From Siniperca chuatsi (taxonomy: Eukaryota; Chordata; Actinopteri; Centrarchiformes; Sinipercidae): 64,000 bases of DNA. Location of the stretch: the NCBI RefSeq assembly GCF_020085105.1, contig NC_058051.1, positions 25,391,455 through 25,455,454 of the forward strand, in the 5' to 3' direction. The translations under genes and the position numbers were made by a program. Below the pieces are notes generated by a model that searched no databases, was not told the origin of the DNA, and saw only the letters and a list, made by a program, of their open reading frames with translations. Positions within the stretch are counted from its first letter, which is position 1. The number at the start of each line of letters is the position of its first letter. Positions 49,301 to 64,000 of the stretch are shown one piece after another.

Positions 49301-52300
49301 GAATAAATTAATGTGTTGACCTAAGCAAGTCTTACGCTTACCATCGACCAGATCTGTGACATCTGGTTGAGTGGAAAGTGTGTATAACGTGTGACATTTG
49401 TGACACATGACTGATTACATGCGCCAAGTTTGTGAAATGATTTCAGATTAAAACAGAAAAACTCACCAACTCCAGATTCTGTTTGTTGCCATGGTAAGCT
49501 GCATAGTGAACAGCACTGTAACCCTTTGAGTTGACCATTGATGGATCAGCACCATTGTCCAAAAGATGCTCCAAGCAGCTGTTATTAAAAGACAGCACAA
49601 AATGTAAAGAGGGGATAAAGAATAGCAGCATTTAATTCACGGGGCCTTTAGAAACAAATGTTTTCCACAAACAAACTTTGTGTCAGTTTACTGAATTTGA
49701 AGTCTTAAATCACATTAGTCATGGTCAAGGTCAGATGCAGGAGAGGAAGAAAAAGAAAAAACTCACAAGTACGACTCCTTCGCCTCATCCTCATCATTCT
49801 GATGGTTCCCAGAAAAATGACGATCAACTCTGAAAAGAACAAGAAATACTTTAAGACTTTCTTGAGGTCAGTATAACATACAGATTCCTTGGTGTGTTGT
49901 TAGATAGTTACACTCCTATCTAAGAATTGTTGTTGCTAAAAAATCAACTTTTAATGAGCTCAGAAAAACAGCCTGTTTTGAGCTTTGTGATGATGCATTT
50001 CCCAGCTAATCCGGGGGGGTGTTAAGAATTTTCTCAACACATAAAGGAAAATTTAATCCTTCAGTTTATCACAAACATTCAAAATCCCCACATTTGGAGA
50101 TACATGGTTTTCACTGGACAGGAAGGGGATGAAAAACTGTAATCTGAAAAGTAACTAGTAACTAAAACTGTCAGATAAATGTAGTGCAGTAAAAAGTACA
50201 ATATTTGACGCTGAGATGTAGAAGAAGTAGAAAGCGGCATGAAAAGAATCAAGTAAAGTAGAAGTACCTCGAATTTGTACTTAAGTACAATACTTGAGTA
50301 AATGTACTTCGTTACATTCCACAAATGCAGAGCGGACGTATTCGCAGTAGACAAATCATCTCTAGTACGTAACGTTACAGTCAAACTATCAATGAGCTAG
50401 CATAGCACTTGTGCTTTTGAGATTTTACATGAGAATGTGTGCTTACCATTGTTCCAAATTTGAATGTTTTGCGGCAAAGTTCACATCGCACCTCATACGA
50501 ATCGCTGGAACTTCTTATTGAATTTGCATTTACCCATGGCTGAGCCTGCATTGCTTGCTCGCAGCGTTGTGTTCTTGATGTTTTCCATTCCCCCCACTGC
50601 ATCCCTCAAATCGGAAGCTGGATAAACCTATTCTTCTTCTAGGTTAAAATGCAGTTCACAGCCTGTACACAATGCGTCTACCGCAACCTGCCCAGCAGAG
50701 TGTACGCAATCTATTTAATGTACAAACAAATAGATATTAGACTTTGCGGAAATTGTTATTGTTGTGAGATATAAAATACCGGTAAAATAAAACATAAAAA
50801 CTGAAGGAAAAAAAAAAATAGAAACACTCATTCTGCCCCAGATTTATTCAATTTAATACCTCCCCTCCTACTATTCCAGACATTAAGACATTTTTAGATC
50901 TTGAATATCAAAAACAAAATTAAAGATCCGCGGGGACCCTGAGTTTTACCAGCCAATCAGTGTCCTGGAACAACAGCTGACTTTCTGCCAGACTTGAACA
51001 GAATGTGGTGGCTTTTGTTGCTTCTGGTGTTTCAGAGAGAACACAGAACGAGAGAGACGAGTTTTCCAACCTGCTGAAAGCTTGGGAGGCGGCAGAGTAG
51101 TGCAGGGGAGTACAGCCTGTCTGGTCAGGCTCGTTGACCTCAGCGCCAGCGCTCACCAGGGTCACAGTGCACTGGTACCTCCCATTAGCAGCCGCATAGT
51201 GCAACGGAGTCCTATAGGGAGGATGCAAGGAGAGAGAATACGGTCACTTAGAACAGTTACATATATTAGGTATCCAGAGAATGGCACTTCAATAACTGTT
51301 ACAGCATCAGTAAAATTTGCAGCAAATTAAATACACAGACATCTAAACAAGGATGAGGGGAAACTCACCTTCCCATTATGTCCCTCTTATTCAAGTCGGT
51401 ACCGCTACTTAAGAGCAAGTTCAGACATTCAACATTTCTGTAAAGAAAGATTATCATGGGAAGGAAATTAAGTTGGAGTTACATATTGAGTCATTTTAAT
51501 ATTCCAGTGACAAAACAGATTCTGCATCTTACCCTCCAGAGGCAGCAGCGTGTAGACAGGTCCTCCCAAAGTTGTCAGGGGTGTTTATGTCAAACCCAGC
51601 CGATAGTACGTGCTCCTTACTCATAGATGAAACTATACTATACAGCTGACCTGTAGGGTAATGAAGAAACAGCTGGCAGTAACAGCCATGTCCAAGTGTA
51701 TATAAACATGGATGTAGACGATTAAGTGAATCAGAGTGCACACATTTATGGAACAAAGACAAACCTGAGGAGAGTAACTTGCGACAACAATCTGAAAACC
51801 CGTACAGCACAGCTAAGTGCAAGGGGAACATTCCATGGATCCCACGTCTGGAAATGCCAAAAAGACAGAACATAATGTTAGAAATCAAATACTCAATGTT
51901 AAAAATCCCCATTAAACCCCATTAAAACCCAACTGTCTTATAGCACGAGACACATACATTAAAGCTTCTTTGCCTTCTTGTTAAAGGCTGTGCATTGCTG
52001 TGTTTTTACAAGACATTGCATGCTTATACTCATCAGTAATACCACTTAAGGCTTTTCTGATACCTGGCCGTGTCTGCTCCGTTGGTCATCAGAGTGCTGA
52101 TCAGCAGTTCATGGCCGTACTTAGCAGCAACGTGGAGAGGAGTATTGCCATACTTATCCACACAATCAATTTCCCCACCTGATGGACAATAGGGAAGAGG
52201 GAGTGAATCAAAGACCCATTAGGAGGAGAGAAATGCCTGCACCAACATTTTATCACAGATCAGTCAGACAGCACATGTTACCATTTTGGATGAGGATCTG

Positions 52301-55300
52301 AGAGCGTGTGAAGCGTCCATGAATGGCTGCCATGTGCAGGGGGCTCTTCCCTTCTTTGCTCTGTGGAGAGTAAAAAAAACAAAAAAAAAACAAAAGACAA
52401 TAAAATCATATAATTTCATCTTACGTTCTTAGAATCACAATTCACTGATTAATGACAACAAATAAGACTAAAGTATGCATGTTTTGCATTTTCTATGCAG
52501 TGTTTCTGAAGGTAACAGCAGCTAACAAGTTTCCACTATCAGCTATTAATTCAAATAAATATACATTTGAAGTGACAGGTCTCACTTTCCACTAAATCCA
52601 TTTTCACTAAAAAGGCACTACACTGCTTCTCATATTCTGACCAATGTTAGTTTTTTCTGTGACAATGTAATTGAAATTTGGCAACAGCACAACTTAAGGT
52701 CTTGTAAGCTATAAATAGAGGCATGATCAATAACATATGAATCCTTAGATTTATTAGGACTTTTTCTCATGCACTCCCTTTTCACACATACTGTTGTCAG
52801 TTCTGGCAACTAAATGTGTGGATGAGATAAAGGGTTTCTAGAGACAGGAATAGAATATGTATTATCTTCATTCCTTCTCCATATCCACCCCCACGTGTTG
52901 ATTTCATTACTTCACTACAATCCAAACACACATGCTTTTCTTTAAATCTCTAATTTGAAATCTAGTGTAAAAATAAAAAACTAAACGTCTAAATTACCTT
53001 CATCTTTGATAATGGCCTAACCAAACAAAAACTAAATGTATTGCACTACCACATCTGTACTATTAGGGGAACTGAAAATATGTAATAACACTTTATTATC
53101 CCCAAATTACATGATTACTATTAAAAGGTAATGACAAATAAGGTACAGGAAGTTGAATAAAGTGTACAGTTCCATTTGAGACTCCTCAGCGCATTTCATA
53201 CCTGCTGGTTGACATCTGCCCCATTGTTGACCAGCAACTCCAGACAGAGGGCACCGTTGGTGGACACGGCAGCCAGGTGCAGAGGGGTGTAGCCGCACTT
53301 GTTGGGCTGGTTAACATTAGCTCCATGGTTCACCAGCTCGGTAGCCACAGCCTCCTGCCCCGTGTAGCAAGCCACATGGAGCGGAGTGTTTCCAAAGCCA
53401 TTGGGCTCATCAATCTGACAGTAACACAAAAATGACACAAGATCAGACTGTGCCTAGAGCCTGAAAGGAAGGATTCCTGGAAATCTTAAAATAAATGTCA
53501 GATGATAAAAAACTATTGCTTATACAATGTGACATTTAATAAAACAGACTATAAGACCGCTTAATTTGACTGGTCTAAAAATCATTATTAGAAAAAAAAA
53601 GAATTCATGTAAAAATCACTCACCTCTGCCCCCATCCTCAGTAGGTACTTTACAATTTCGATGTGACCACTTGCAGCAGCAGCATGGAGAGGTGTGTAGC
53701 CCTGCTTATCCTTGCAGCTCTTGTCTGCACTGCGGGACACCAGCAACTTCACAATCTCTGTATGCCCTACGGGGAAAAACAAAAAAGGAAAAAATATCTC
53801 AGTATTATCTCCAGCAATTCTATTTAATTTTACAGATTCAAAGCAATAACGGCCACAAATAGAGAGATTTAAGTAAATGAGACACAACCATTGACTCAGT
53901 CAGTGATTGTAGTGTCTTACACCAGATTGTGACGCAAGGAATTGGCCATGTTATTGCTCACCATTTGAGTAAAACTTGCCATGAACAATAGGAGCTTTTA
54001 CTGCGATTTGACAATGAAAATTTGTGCCGTGCAGCATTGGTAGGAAAGTGAAACTTGCTTACCCAAGTAAGCAGCACAATGGATAGGCTGTCTCTCCTTC
54101 TTATCGATGGCACTCAGGTTGGCCCCTTTGTTCAACAGCAGCTTCACCATCTGTAAGACAAATAAATGAAATTGTAGAAGGCTCTCTTTATTTAAGAAAA
54201 TCTCAAGGGAAGCAAGTAACTCAAGTCTCACCTCCTGGAACCCACTCTGAGCTGCGTGGTGCAGGGCAGTTCTGCCGGTGCGATCTGCCATATTCAGGTT
54301 GCTCAGCTGGGTCAGCAGGGTCTCTGCGCAGCGCGTGGACCGGTTGGCAGCAGCCACATGCAGCGGTGTCTGCCAGAACTTGTCTCGTGCGTTTGCCTCT
54401 GCTCCGCGCCTCAGCAGCAGACTCACTGCCCTCTGGGGAGAAGGAAGCAATCACAAGAGCTTAGAGCATATATCATATCTACGATTTGCTGCATTTCCTT
54501 CACAATATTTTTGTGCATAAATCTAAATGAGTTCTATAATCATTGTGGGTGAATCCATAATAGAATTAGAGGATGAAGTCATCCAACTGAGAGATAATTA
54601 GGCTCTTTGAAAAGGCAAAAGGAAATGAGTTTATCGCTTACTTCATTCCTGGAAGCAGCCGCCCTGTGCAACGGGGTCAACCATATATGGTCTTTAGCAT
54701 TTACAGTGGCACCTGGCAGACAAAATGAAATAAATAAATAAAACATCAATCATTTTTAAGGGGTCACAAGAATGTTGGAGGTGAATACAGCTGCACAGTG
54801 AACTGACAATGAGGGGGATGTCTTTTGGGGGGGGGGGTGACAAAGGAAAAAGTATGCACCACATTTCAACACAGAGTCCAAATTTTTAACACATAGCCAA
54901 GTATCAGTAATGCATACAGCTCACTCACCTGATTCAATGAGGAGGTCCATTATATGGACGTCACCCACACAGGCAGCAGCATGAAGTGGCGTACGGCGCT
55001 CTTGGTCCTGTGGGATAAACTTATGATCAATCAGGGGGAATATGACGTTTAATGTTAATGTTTAACGGATATTACTGGGGCCCAATCCTTCATGATATAA
55101 ACCCGTTTTGCATTGTGACTTAATGTACATCATACATACCAGTGCATTGACATCCTCCTTTTTGTGCAATAATAGTTGAATTTCTTCAGCATTACGATTG
55201 AAGATGGCCTGGACCAGAGGAGGCTGCAATACAGAAATACCTGCTAAGTTATCATCACTACGATAACGTTGCACACATTTACGTTAATGCTGATCCGGAG

Positions 55301-55826
55301 CGACTATTCGGATATGTCCAAATTTTGATTATAGCAATTAACTATTAAGTGAAATGGTTAAATTGCATGCTATGATGTAAAATGTTGTATTTAATGCGTT
55401 TACTGTGGCGTTGAGTAAGCTAATGCGATTCCTGTTTCCTTCCAGCAAATACACTGAGCCCTGGCTGAGGCCTACAGGCCCTTGTCTCATTACTTACGTC
55501 AGCTAGCCAAACGGCTCTAGCTAGCTAATTCTGCTACAGAGCTGGCCCCGACCCAAAATAGGGCCTAGACAAGAGCAACAACAACGTATGTGTTAACGTC
55601 TGAATGCCCAGCATCGCTAAGGGCAGGAGATTATATCGTTATGATTAATATATCTACTTGAGTAAACAAGCGCCATCAGTAAGCTAAAAATGAAAACAAG
55701 TCGTTCTGCGAATAAGACGTAGTGCGTTGCGCACAAGACCAGATCCCAGCAAATAGACTGCGCCACAGCACAAACACGGAGCGCTTTCTGTCAGCGTACC
55801 TGGTCTGCAATGTTGTGTACTCCCAT
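43356..55826 (-). CDS. ankrd52: ANKRD52, PP6 phosphatase ankyrin subunit, complete, 28 coding exons, 1077 aa
   Basis: Regulatory ankyrin subunit (PP6-ARS-C) of protein phosphatase 6. Coding exons: 55800-55826, 55140-55223, 54929-55007, 54642-54712, 54232-54432, 54063-54150, 53624-53766, 53202-53414, 52282-52360, 52064-52178, 51765-51847, 51533-51650, 51369-51437, 51071-51211, 49767-49829, 49467-49578, 49021-49092, 48596-48797, 48364-48451, 48110-48227, 47444-47663, 47256-47343, 47066-47149, 46661-46806, 46395-46477, 46092-46174, 45830-45921, 43356-43627. The total is 3234 nt with every phase consistent and no internal stop. Nearly the whole protein is ankyrin repeats with TPLHxAA cores (roughly 28). 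The C-terminal tail starts [16 protein letters not shown], has a Ser/Cys-rich insert and ends GLDGCLSE, as in ANKRD52 and unlike ANKRD28 or ANKRD44. Start MGVHNIADQ corresponds to human MGILSITDQ (1076 aa). Exon 15 (EDEAKESY) is the least conserved. Confidence 0.96.
43900..44830. repeat. Dispersed repeat, second copy, probably interrupted by a hAT-like insertion
   Basis: The segments 43960-44080 and 44710-44760 match two blocks of the dgka intron repeat at 8530-9330, in the same order. In the dgka copy they lie close together; here about 550 bases separate them. The separating piece ends at about 44638 with TCGACTTTTAGGAGGGCAGCCCTA, the typical terminus of a hAT-derived repeat. A nested insertion is the simplest reading. 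The other end of the insertion was not resolved. Confidence 0.5.
44832..45272. mobile_element. Palindromic MITE (GGGACAG-TTCACCCC family), copy 2
   Basis: The left end AAGGGACAGTCTCCCCAAAATCAAAAACACATATTT is mirrored by the right end AATGTGTATTATTGATTTTAGGGTGAACTGTCCCT. The subterminal blocks (GCAGACATCTCTAC, TATCTCCAAAACTCAGCAACTCA, GTGGTGCTCAAAG) occur in both arms and also in the copy at 27483-27891. It lies in the last ankrd52 intron. Confidence 0.75.
48900..49010. repeat. Retroposon tail fragment in an ankrd52 intron
   Basis: The motifs TCAAGTTTATTGTCCCATACAC, GTGAAATTCGTTCTCTGCATTTAACCCATCCTAAG and AGGAGCAGTG match a LINE-type 3' tail common in fish genomes. Only the tail is present. 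Confidence 0.45.
50130..50330. repeat. AAGTA-rich DNA element fragment in an ankrd52 intron
   Basis: On the minus strand it reads TGGAATGTAACGAAGTACATTTACT, then ACTTTACT and ACTGCACTACATTTATCTGACAG motifs, all shared with the element at 26462-26955 in diverged form. Confidence 0.5.
50381..50602 (-). pseudogene. Orphan zinc-finger (transposase N-terminal-like) exon inside an ankrd52 intron
   Basis: A 73-residue frame with its own ATG (50600-50602) lies in the intron between ankrd52 coding exons 14 and 15. It starts [13 protein letters not shown] and contains [13 protein letters not shown] followed by SHVKSQKH, a C2H2-type finger (Cys-x2-Cys then His-x5-His). This resembles the N-terminal finger of the many teleost hAT-like transposase-derived proteins. 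A good donor (ACAATG, then GTAAGC) falls inside the finger. The product could therefore be the first exon of a longer gene, or a decayed transposon fragment in which the finger has lost about two residues. No continuation exon was found downstream on the minus strand. Function unknown. Confidence 0.4.
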
Positions 55827-56050
55827 CTCCCAAACTCAACCAGGACGGAGCTCCTTCATGAGGATAAAACTGCGAGGTATATTGCGGTGCGCTACTGTAT
55901 CCACTTTTCAGACTACACCCATAGCTGGTTGCAAACAGAAATGCGGTCTTGATCTGTCACTGTTGTTGTCTGTATCCTATGTCTGGTCTGACGATACGGG
56001 CTGTGACCGTGCGGGTCCGCCTACAGGCGTGGCGGTCTGTTTTCGCCTCC
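55827..56050 (-). promoter_or_regulatory. ankrd52: Presumed ankrd52 5'UTR and promoter
   Basis: CpG-richer stretch directly upstream of the ankrd52 ATG. A short upstream frame MKELRPG-stop begins 33 bases before the main ATG and ends 9 bases before it, so if transcribed it would be a start-proximal uORF. The transcription start is not known. Confidence 0.4.
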
Positions 56051-56699
56051 TCGGGTGAAATGGCGTCATCGTGTGGAAGAAAACTGTAATATTCTGCATT
56101 TACATTGACAACACTATTGCCACTAATCGTCTGTGAGGTCAAGTGAAACGTTTAGGGCATAGACTGTATGGTTTAAGGTTTTAAAAGTTATGTACCCCAG
56201 CTTTTATTGAGCAGAATTTAGGACCAACGTAACGCCTGGCAGTACAGTACAACAGTAGCTACTAACTGACTGTTGTGTAACGTACACTATTAGGATGAGT
56301 CTTCATAGGCTACCAAATAAAGTGAACATATTTTCCTATAAATTTATTCGACCCATTTAATCAGATGAGGCTGTTGTTGCTTGAGAAAATAGCCATATTA
56401 TGCTGTCATGATTTTCATCAGCAGATGGACTTTGCTCTGTTGTCATGGAGATGGATCAGTTGTCATCACTAATTGAAGACTACGGGGATGTACAGTTGCC
56501 ATTAATGACGTATAATATGTAAAATATGTTGCTTCATCAGGTAAAATGAACACCTTCTTTTGTAATGTAGGCCTACAAGTCATCTTTGTTAACGTTAAAA
56601 CAGAATATTTTGCAATAAATAAATGAATACAATTATGTATTTTGTTTGCTTATATGTCTCAAAATAAAATAATGAAATAGAAATAATAAAAAAAACCTT

Positions 56700-57700
56700 T
56701 TATATGAAAATGGAGTCAGAGGAGGAATCGGAGCGCGAAATTAGAAACGAGGACACCTGAGGATTTGCAAATAAAAAGAAACGTAAGGAGAGTAATTCAG
56801 TCAATGAGGAAAAAGGAGACGTATCTTGTTGGGATGTTAGCTGTGGCACAAACAGACGGGATTTTCAAGGATCCACATGAGGTCGGAAGGCTTGTAGGTG
56901 GAAAACTTGGAGATGTACCATCAGGACAACAAAAAGTGGCATGGTTATCAGTGATTGTGCATCAAAGCGTCAGAGAGATAAAGCCTTGGAGATTCGTGCA
57001 TTTGGAGATGAGTGCAGTGTGACTTGAAAAGAAAGAAGAAGGGTGTAATAAGCGGCATGCCACTGACAGTAGAGGCCGAGTCATTTCGGGATGTTGAAGA
57101 TGTGTGCGAGGCAAGAATGTTTCTGCTGTCGGGAATATGGCCATGTTGCTGATATGAAGGACTGCGAAGTGGAAAAAGAGCAAGCAAAGTGCCTGCACAG
57201 CGAGGGAACTCACCATACGGGATTAGCACAGTGTCCAAAAATAACTAAGGAAGTAAAAGCGAATAAGATCAGAGCAGAAAGGGGATTGTCATACGCTGAA
57301 GCTGCTAAGAGAATGGAGAGCAACGGTGAAATGGTGGTAGTGCAAAAGGAAAAGGAGCGGAAAACGATTAATTGCCATGGTTATAAATTGTGAAATAAAG
57401 GTGAAGTCGGAAAGGATTAAGACGGTGCTGGACGCTGCAAGGAGATTATTGAACGTTGTGGACATATCTGGAGAGGATCTGGATGTTACACTGAGGAAAG
57501 GAATGGCACCAACTCAGACAACTGGGTAATAAAACGGACAAAGTAATTAATGGGATCACTGTGAATGGTTTATACTGTGAAGCTGTTACAATCCAGCAGT
57601 TGGCGGTAATGCAACACTAATGGATGTCAACCGCCAAAAACCTCAACAGAAGAAGAAGAAGAAGCAGAAGCAGAAGAAGCAGAAGAAGAAGAAGAAAAAA
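56700..57700 (+). mobile_element. Degraded LINE-type retrotransposon, ORF1 only, with GAA tail
   Basis: Between the ankrd52 and coq10a heads. A decayed ORF1 begins near 56710 (MESEEESER) but has early stops. A recognisable zinc-knuckle stretch is at 57091-57393, with CFCCREYGHVA, KCLHSEGTHHTGLAQCPK and then IRAERGLSYAEAAKRM, a segment seen in many fish LINE ORF1 proteins. No reverse transcriptase follows; the sequence goes straight to the 3' end GGCGGTAATGCAACACTAATGG and an (AAG)n tail at about 57650-57700. It is internally deleted or non-autonomous, and dead. Confidence 0.65.
57091..57393 (+). pseudogene. LINE ORF1 zinc-knuckle fragment
   Basis: A 100-codon open stretch of the retrotransposon ORF1 described above. 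It carries two Cys/His knuckle-like clusters, one missing a Cys (CLHSEGTHHTGLAQC). In active relatives this region binds nucleic acid. Truncated at both ends, so not functional. Confidence 0.55.
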
Positions 57701-58311
57701 AGGAGAAAAAAACCGTTTATTTTACAGCCGTTAACCTCCAACACAGTGGGAGGCAGCATTTTGTCTCGGAGCCGTTTGGCTAAACCAACGGACAGAAGAA
57801 AGGAACAGTTTGTCCCACCGGCGTTTTATTTAGCAGCAGAAGGTCGTCCTCAGCTTGGCGGTATTTGACAATACTCAAAACCAAAACTAGCCTAAATAAT
57901 TTAACTTTGTAGCAAGTTTGGCGCTCGAGAATTGGAGTGATGTGAATATTGCTGAAAAAAATAGAAAATAGAGGAAAGCGGCTGTACGTCGCGTTTGGTC
58001 GGGCTCGTTATGAAACCTTGCTAGCTAATGTTAGCTAACGTTAGCAGGTGACTACCGTAACTAAAGTTAGTTACGTGGACGGCACTAAAAGCGACAGGAG
58101 ACGTCTTTGAAGTGAAGGTAGCTAACTAGTCAGCGAATGATAATTATTATAGAATTCAGCATTAGCTAACACTACATGCCAATTAATATATTCCCGCACT
58201 GAAGCAGGGTGTGTACTGGAACCTTGAATCCCACTGCCCGGTCTCGGACAGACCCCGGGCGGAACTTCTCAGAGCCAGGATCTCCCTTCCTTGAACTGAG
58301 TGGCTGGTTTG

Positions 58312-61985
<3,674 letters not shown>

Positions 61986-63290
61986 TCTCAGCAGCTGTAT
62001 GTTCTCATCTGGCCTTAAACCATACCAACCCTTATTCCCTTTATCCACACGAACCTGCATGATGCTGCTTAGTCACCCGTCACTTCAAGTCTCCATCGCT
62101 ACATAGATGTCTCCTGAAGTTGTTAGACATCCAACTCTTCCAGCCTCAACAAATTCTTGCTTATCTCCTCCTCTTTGTGTCAAGTTTGTCCACTTTCTGT
62201 CTACCTCCACTTAAGGGATTCTTGTATTGCAGAAGGAACCCACCATTGCTCTTGCTCCATGGCAGTTACAAGCTGTATTTATGTAAACAAAACAGTAAAT
62301 CATTGCAACATCATCACCAATTGTAGAGAGTCGACTATTATTTTAAATGAAAAACACAGTGACACTGAACAAAACACCCTTTTTATTTTATTTTTCATGA
62401 AAGGCACAGACTTTTGCTCTTAACAAGGGGTCAAGTCTTATAGTTCACTCAGTGGATCAGCTGATTATACTGTGTTAAGAAAGTGTATTCTTTGCCTTTA
62501 CCAGTTTTTTCAAATTGAAGTTTTAATATATTGTTTGACATATAGAACTTGGTGCAAAATGACAAATAATTTAATCCTTTTTAATTTATCCATCAATGGT
62601 TATATGCACATTTTTACTGTTTTAAATTTGGGATAAAATTAAATGTGCCATGTTTGACGTTGAGTGTTGTCACTGTGTTGCGACAGTGTCAATGAAGTGC
62701 AACATTTTGCAAAGGGAAACGTGTTTTTTTTTTTTTTTTTTCATTAGTTAGCTGTGCCCTCAATTGACTTTGAGTTTTGGGAAATGTATCTTTAGCTTTG
62801 TTGTTGTGCTGTGAGAAATGTGTTTTTGGACATTGAGACTTGGCCTGCCAATTTTATTAATGCCTTATTTTACAGCCCAGCATTAGCATCTATCACAAGA
62901 TTAACAGAGGTGGGGGAATCTAACTTTGCACAAACAAGCACTTGAATGAATCCATGGACAGGCTGGAGAGTACTGTGAAATACTGTAACTGGGATTACAA
63001 CAAAAATGGCATATAGGATAACTACAACTTTTATATTTGATAAATACATAGTCTGATTTTATAGACAGTAATAGTAATCTGAATAGGTCACAGTTATAGT
63101 AATCCAATTGATTATTTAAGTGATAACAATACATTTTTACAGATTATGTCAAAGTTTTCCTACTCTGCTTTTTTTATTTTATGGTCCATCTTCTGGAGGT
63201 CTGGAGGCTGATACTCCTCTGTCATGTATATTGTGAGTATAAAATATACTGGTGGGCTGTAGAATAAATCATTTATCATTGTCAATGGGT
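61986..63290 (+). other. coq10a: coq10a 3'UTR and poly(A) signal
   Basis: Follows the coq10a stop. AATAAA at 63263-63268 (context TGTAGAATAAATC) is the best poly(A) signal. An 18-base T run lies near 62725-62742. Extent inferred. Confidence 0.4.
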
Positions 63291-64000
63291 TTCATCCTTA
63301 TTTTTCTGGATGTTTTAGCTTTTATTTATATACATTTTGATGCATGGGTGTAACTAACAAAGAGGCAAATATAGTTACATTTCAATTACATTTCTAGTGT
63401 TTACGTGTTGCATCGTTAGGGCATGACTACATTTAGTTGGAATTTATATTTCACATCGAAGTAGCCCATGGCTTTATTCCATGTTAAAGGGCTCATCCAG
63501 TTAATTGATTGATCACTTTTAGAGGTGGCTGATGTGTTCAAGATGCCAAAGGTCAATGGAAGAAGTCAGTGTGACGTTCCTCATAATAGGCAGTTCATTA
63601 TGTCCAAATGCCCCAAGTCTCATACTCGAATAAAGCTCGAGTATTTTTAAAGCTGGATTTTGGCTTTGAAGTTGATGTGGTTTATTTTCTCCGTCGGTAA
63701 GGTGATTGGAAATAAAGTGATAGTTAATCGTCAATGCATAAAGAATGTTAATCAAAATGGGTCTGTGAATCACTCATAAAAAAAACATTAAACTGACTTA
63801 TTTAAAGATTGTTAAATGCCACTCTTTTGAGTGTTATATCCTTAGGAAATAACATAGATTAAGTATTTTATACCATATTAGAATTTTATTTAGGCATGGT
63901 GTTCATGTTGTCAGTAATGTTGCATCATGTAAGAATGCACCTTCACCCCAAGTTTTTTTGTTTCACCTGAGATGTTTTATTTTCAGTATTTTGTGTACAT
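63291..64000. other. AT-rich DNA downstream of coq10a
   Basis: No exon, RNA gene or recognisable repeat was seen before the window ends. Confidence 0.35.

Noticed and set aside
54256-54552. Plus-strand open frames of about 80-100 codons opposite ankrd52 exons (also at 47465-47725, 48561-48887 and 43350-43656)
   Set aside because: They are antisense shadows of GC-rich ankyrin-repeat exons. They have no splice context, no start context and no recognisable domain.
57620-57868. 82-codon Lys-rich frame (KKKKKQKQKK)
   Set aside because: It is translation of the (AAG)n tail of the LINE relic.

Overview
This is nuclear DNA of a ray-finned fish, probably a percomorph. All protein genes are split into short vertebrate-type exons with canonical splice sites, and the encoded proteins match human 12q13 genes almost residue for residue in conserved regions. 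The introns hold typical teleost short repeats: a tRNA-derived SINE, hAT-like non-autonomous elements and several palindromic MITEs. I see no bacterial, viral or CRISPR features.

Layout from left to right. (1) 1-5200, minus strand: the 5' end of tamalin (GRASP), with three coding exons; the rest lies beyond the left edge. (2) 6.8-25.5 kb, minus: dgka, diacylglycerol kinase alpha, complete in 23 coding exons (733 aa), with a long 5' intron reaching a probable untranslated first exon near 25.4 kb. (3) 28.1-32.5 kb, minus: rnf41 (NRDP1 E3 ligase), complete in 5 coding exons (318 aa), with a GC-AG first coding intron. (4) 33.9-55.9 kb, minus: ankrd52, complete in 28 coding exons (1077 aa), followed by an apparent 9.4 kb 3'UTR. 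(5) 58.3-63.3 kb, plus: coq10a, complete in 5 coding exons (249 aa), arranged head-to-head with ankrd52.

Every exon chain was joined by hand. Exon phases add up without a frameshift, and total lengths are within a few residues of the human proteins (DGKA 735, RNF41 317, ANKRD52 1076). The rnf41-ankrd52-coq10a order matches human 12q13, but NABP2 and SLC39A5, which lie between RNF41 and ANKRD52 in human, are not seen here. tamalin sits beside dgka, although the two are megabases apart in human.

The genes do not form a pathway. They act in lipid signalling (dgka), receptor and scaffold trafficking (tamalin, rnf41), PP6 phosphatase scaffolding (ankrd52) and coenzyme Q handling (coq10a). I found no convincing new biological system. 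The points most worth a second look are the rnf41 GC donor, the orphan zinc-finger exon inside ankrd52, the ORF1-only LINE relic between ankrd52 and coq10a, the very long ankrd52 3'UTR with a G-quadruplex tract, and the paired MITE copies.
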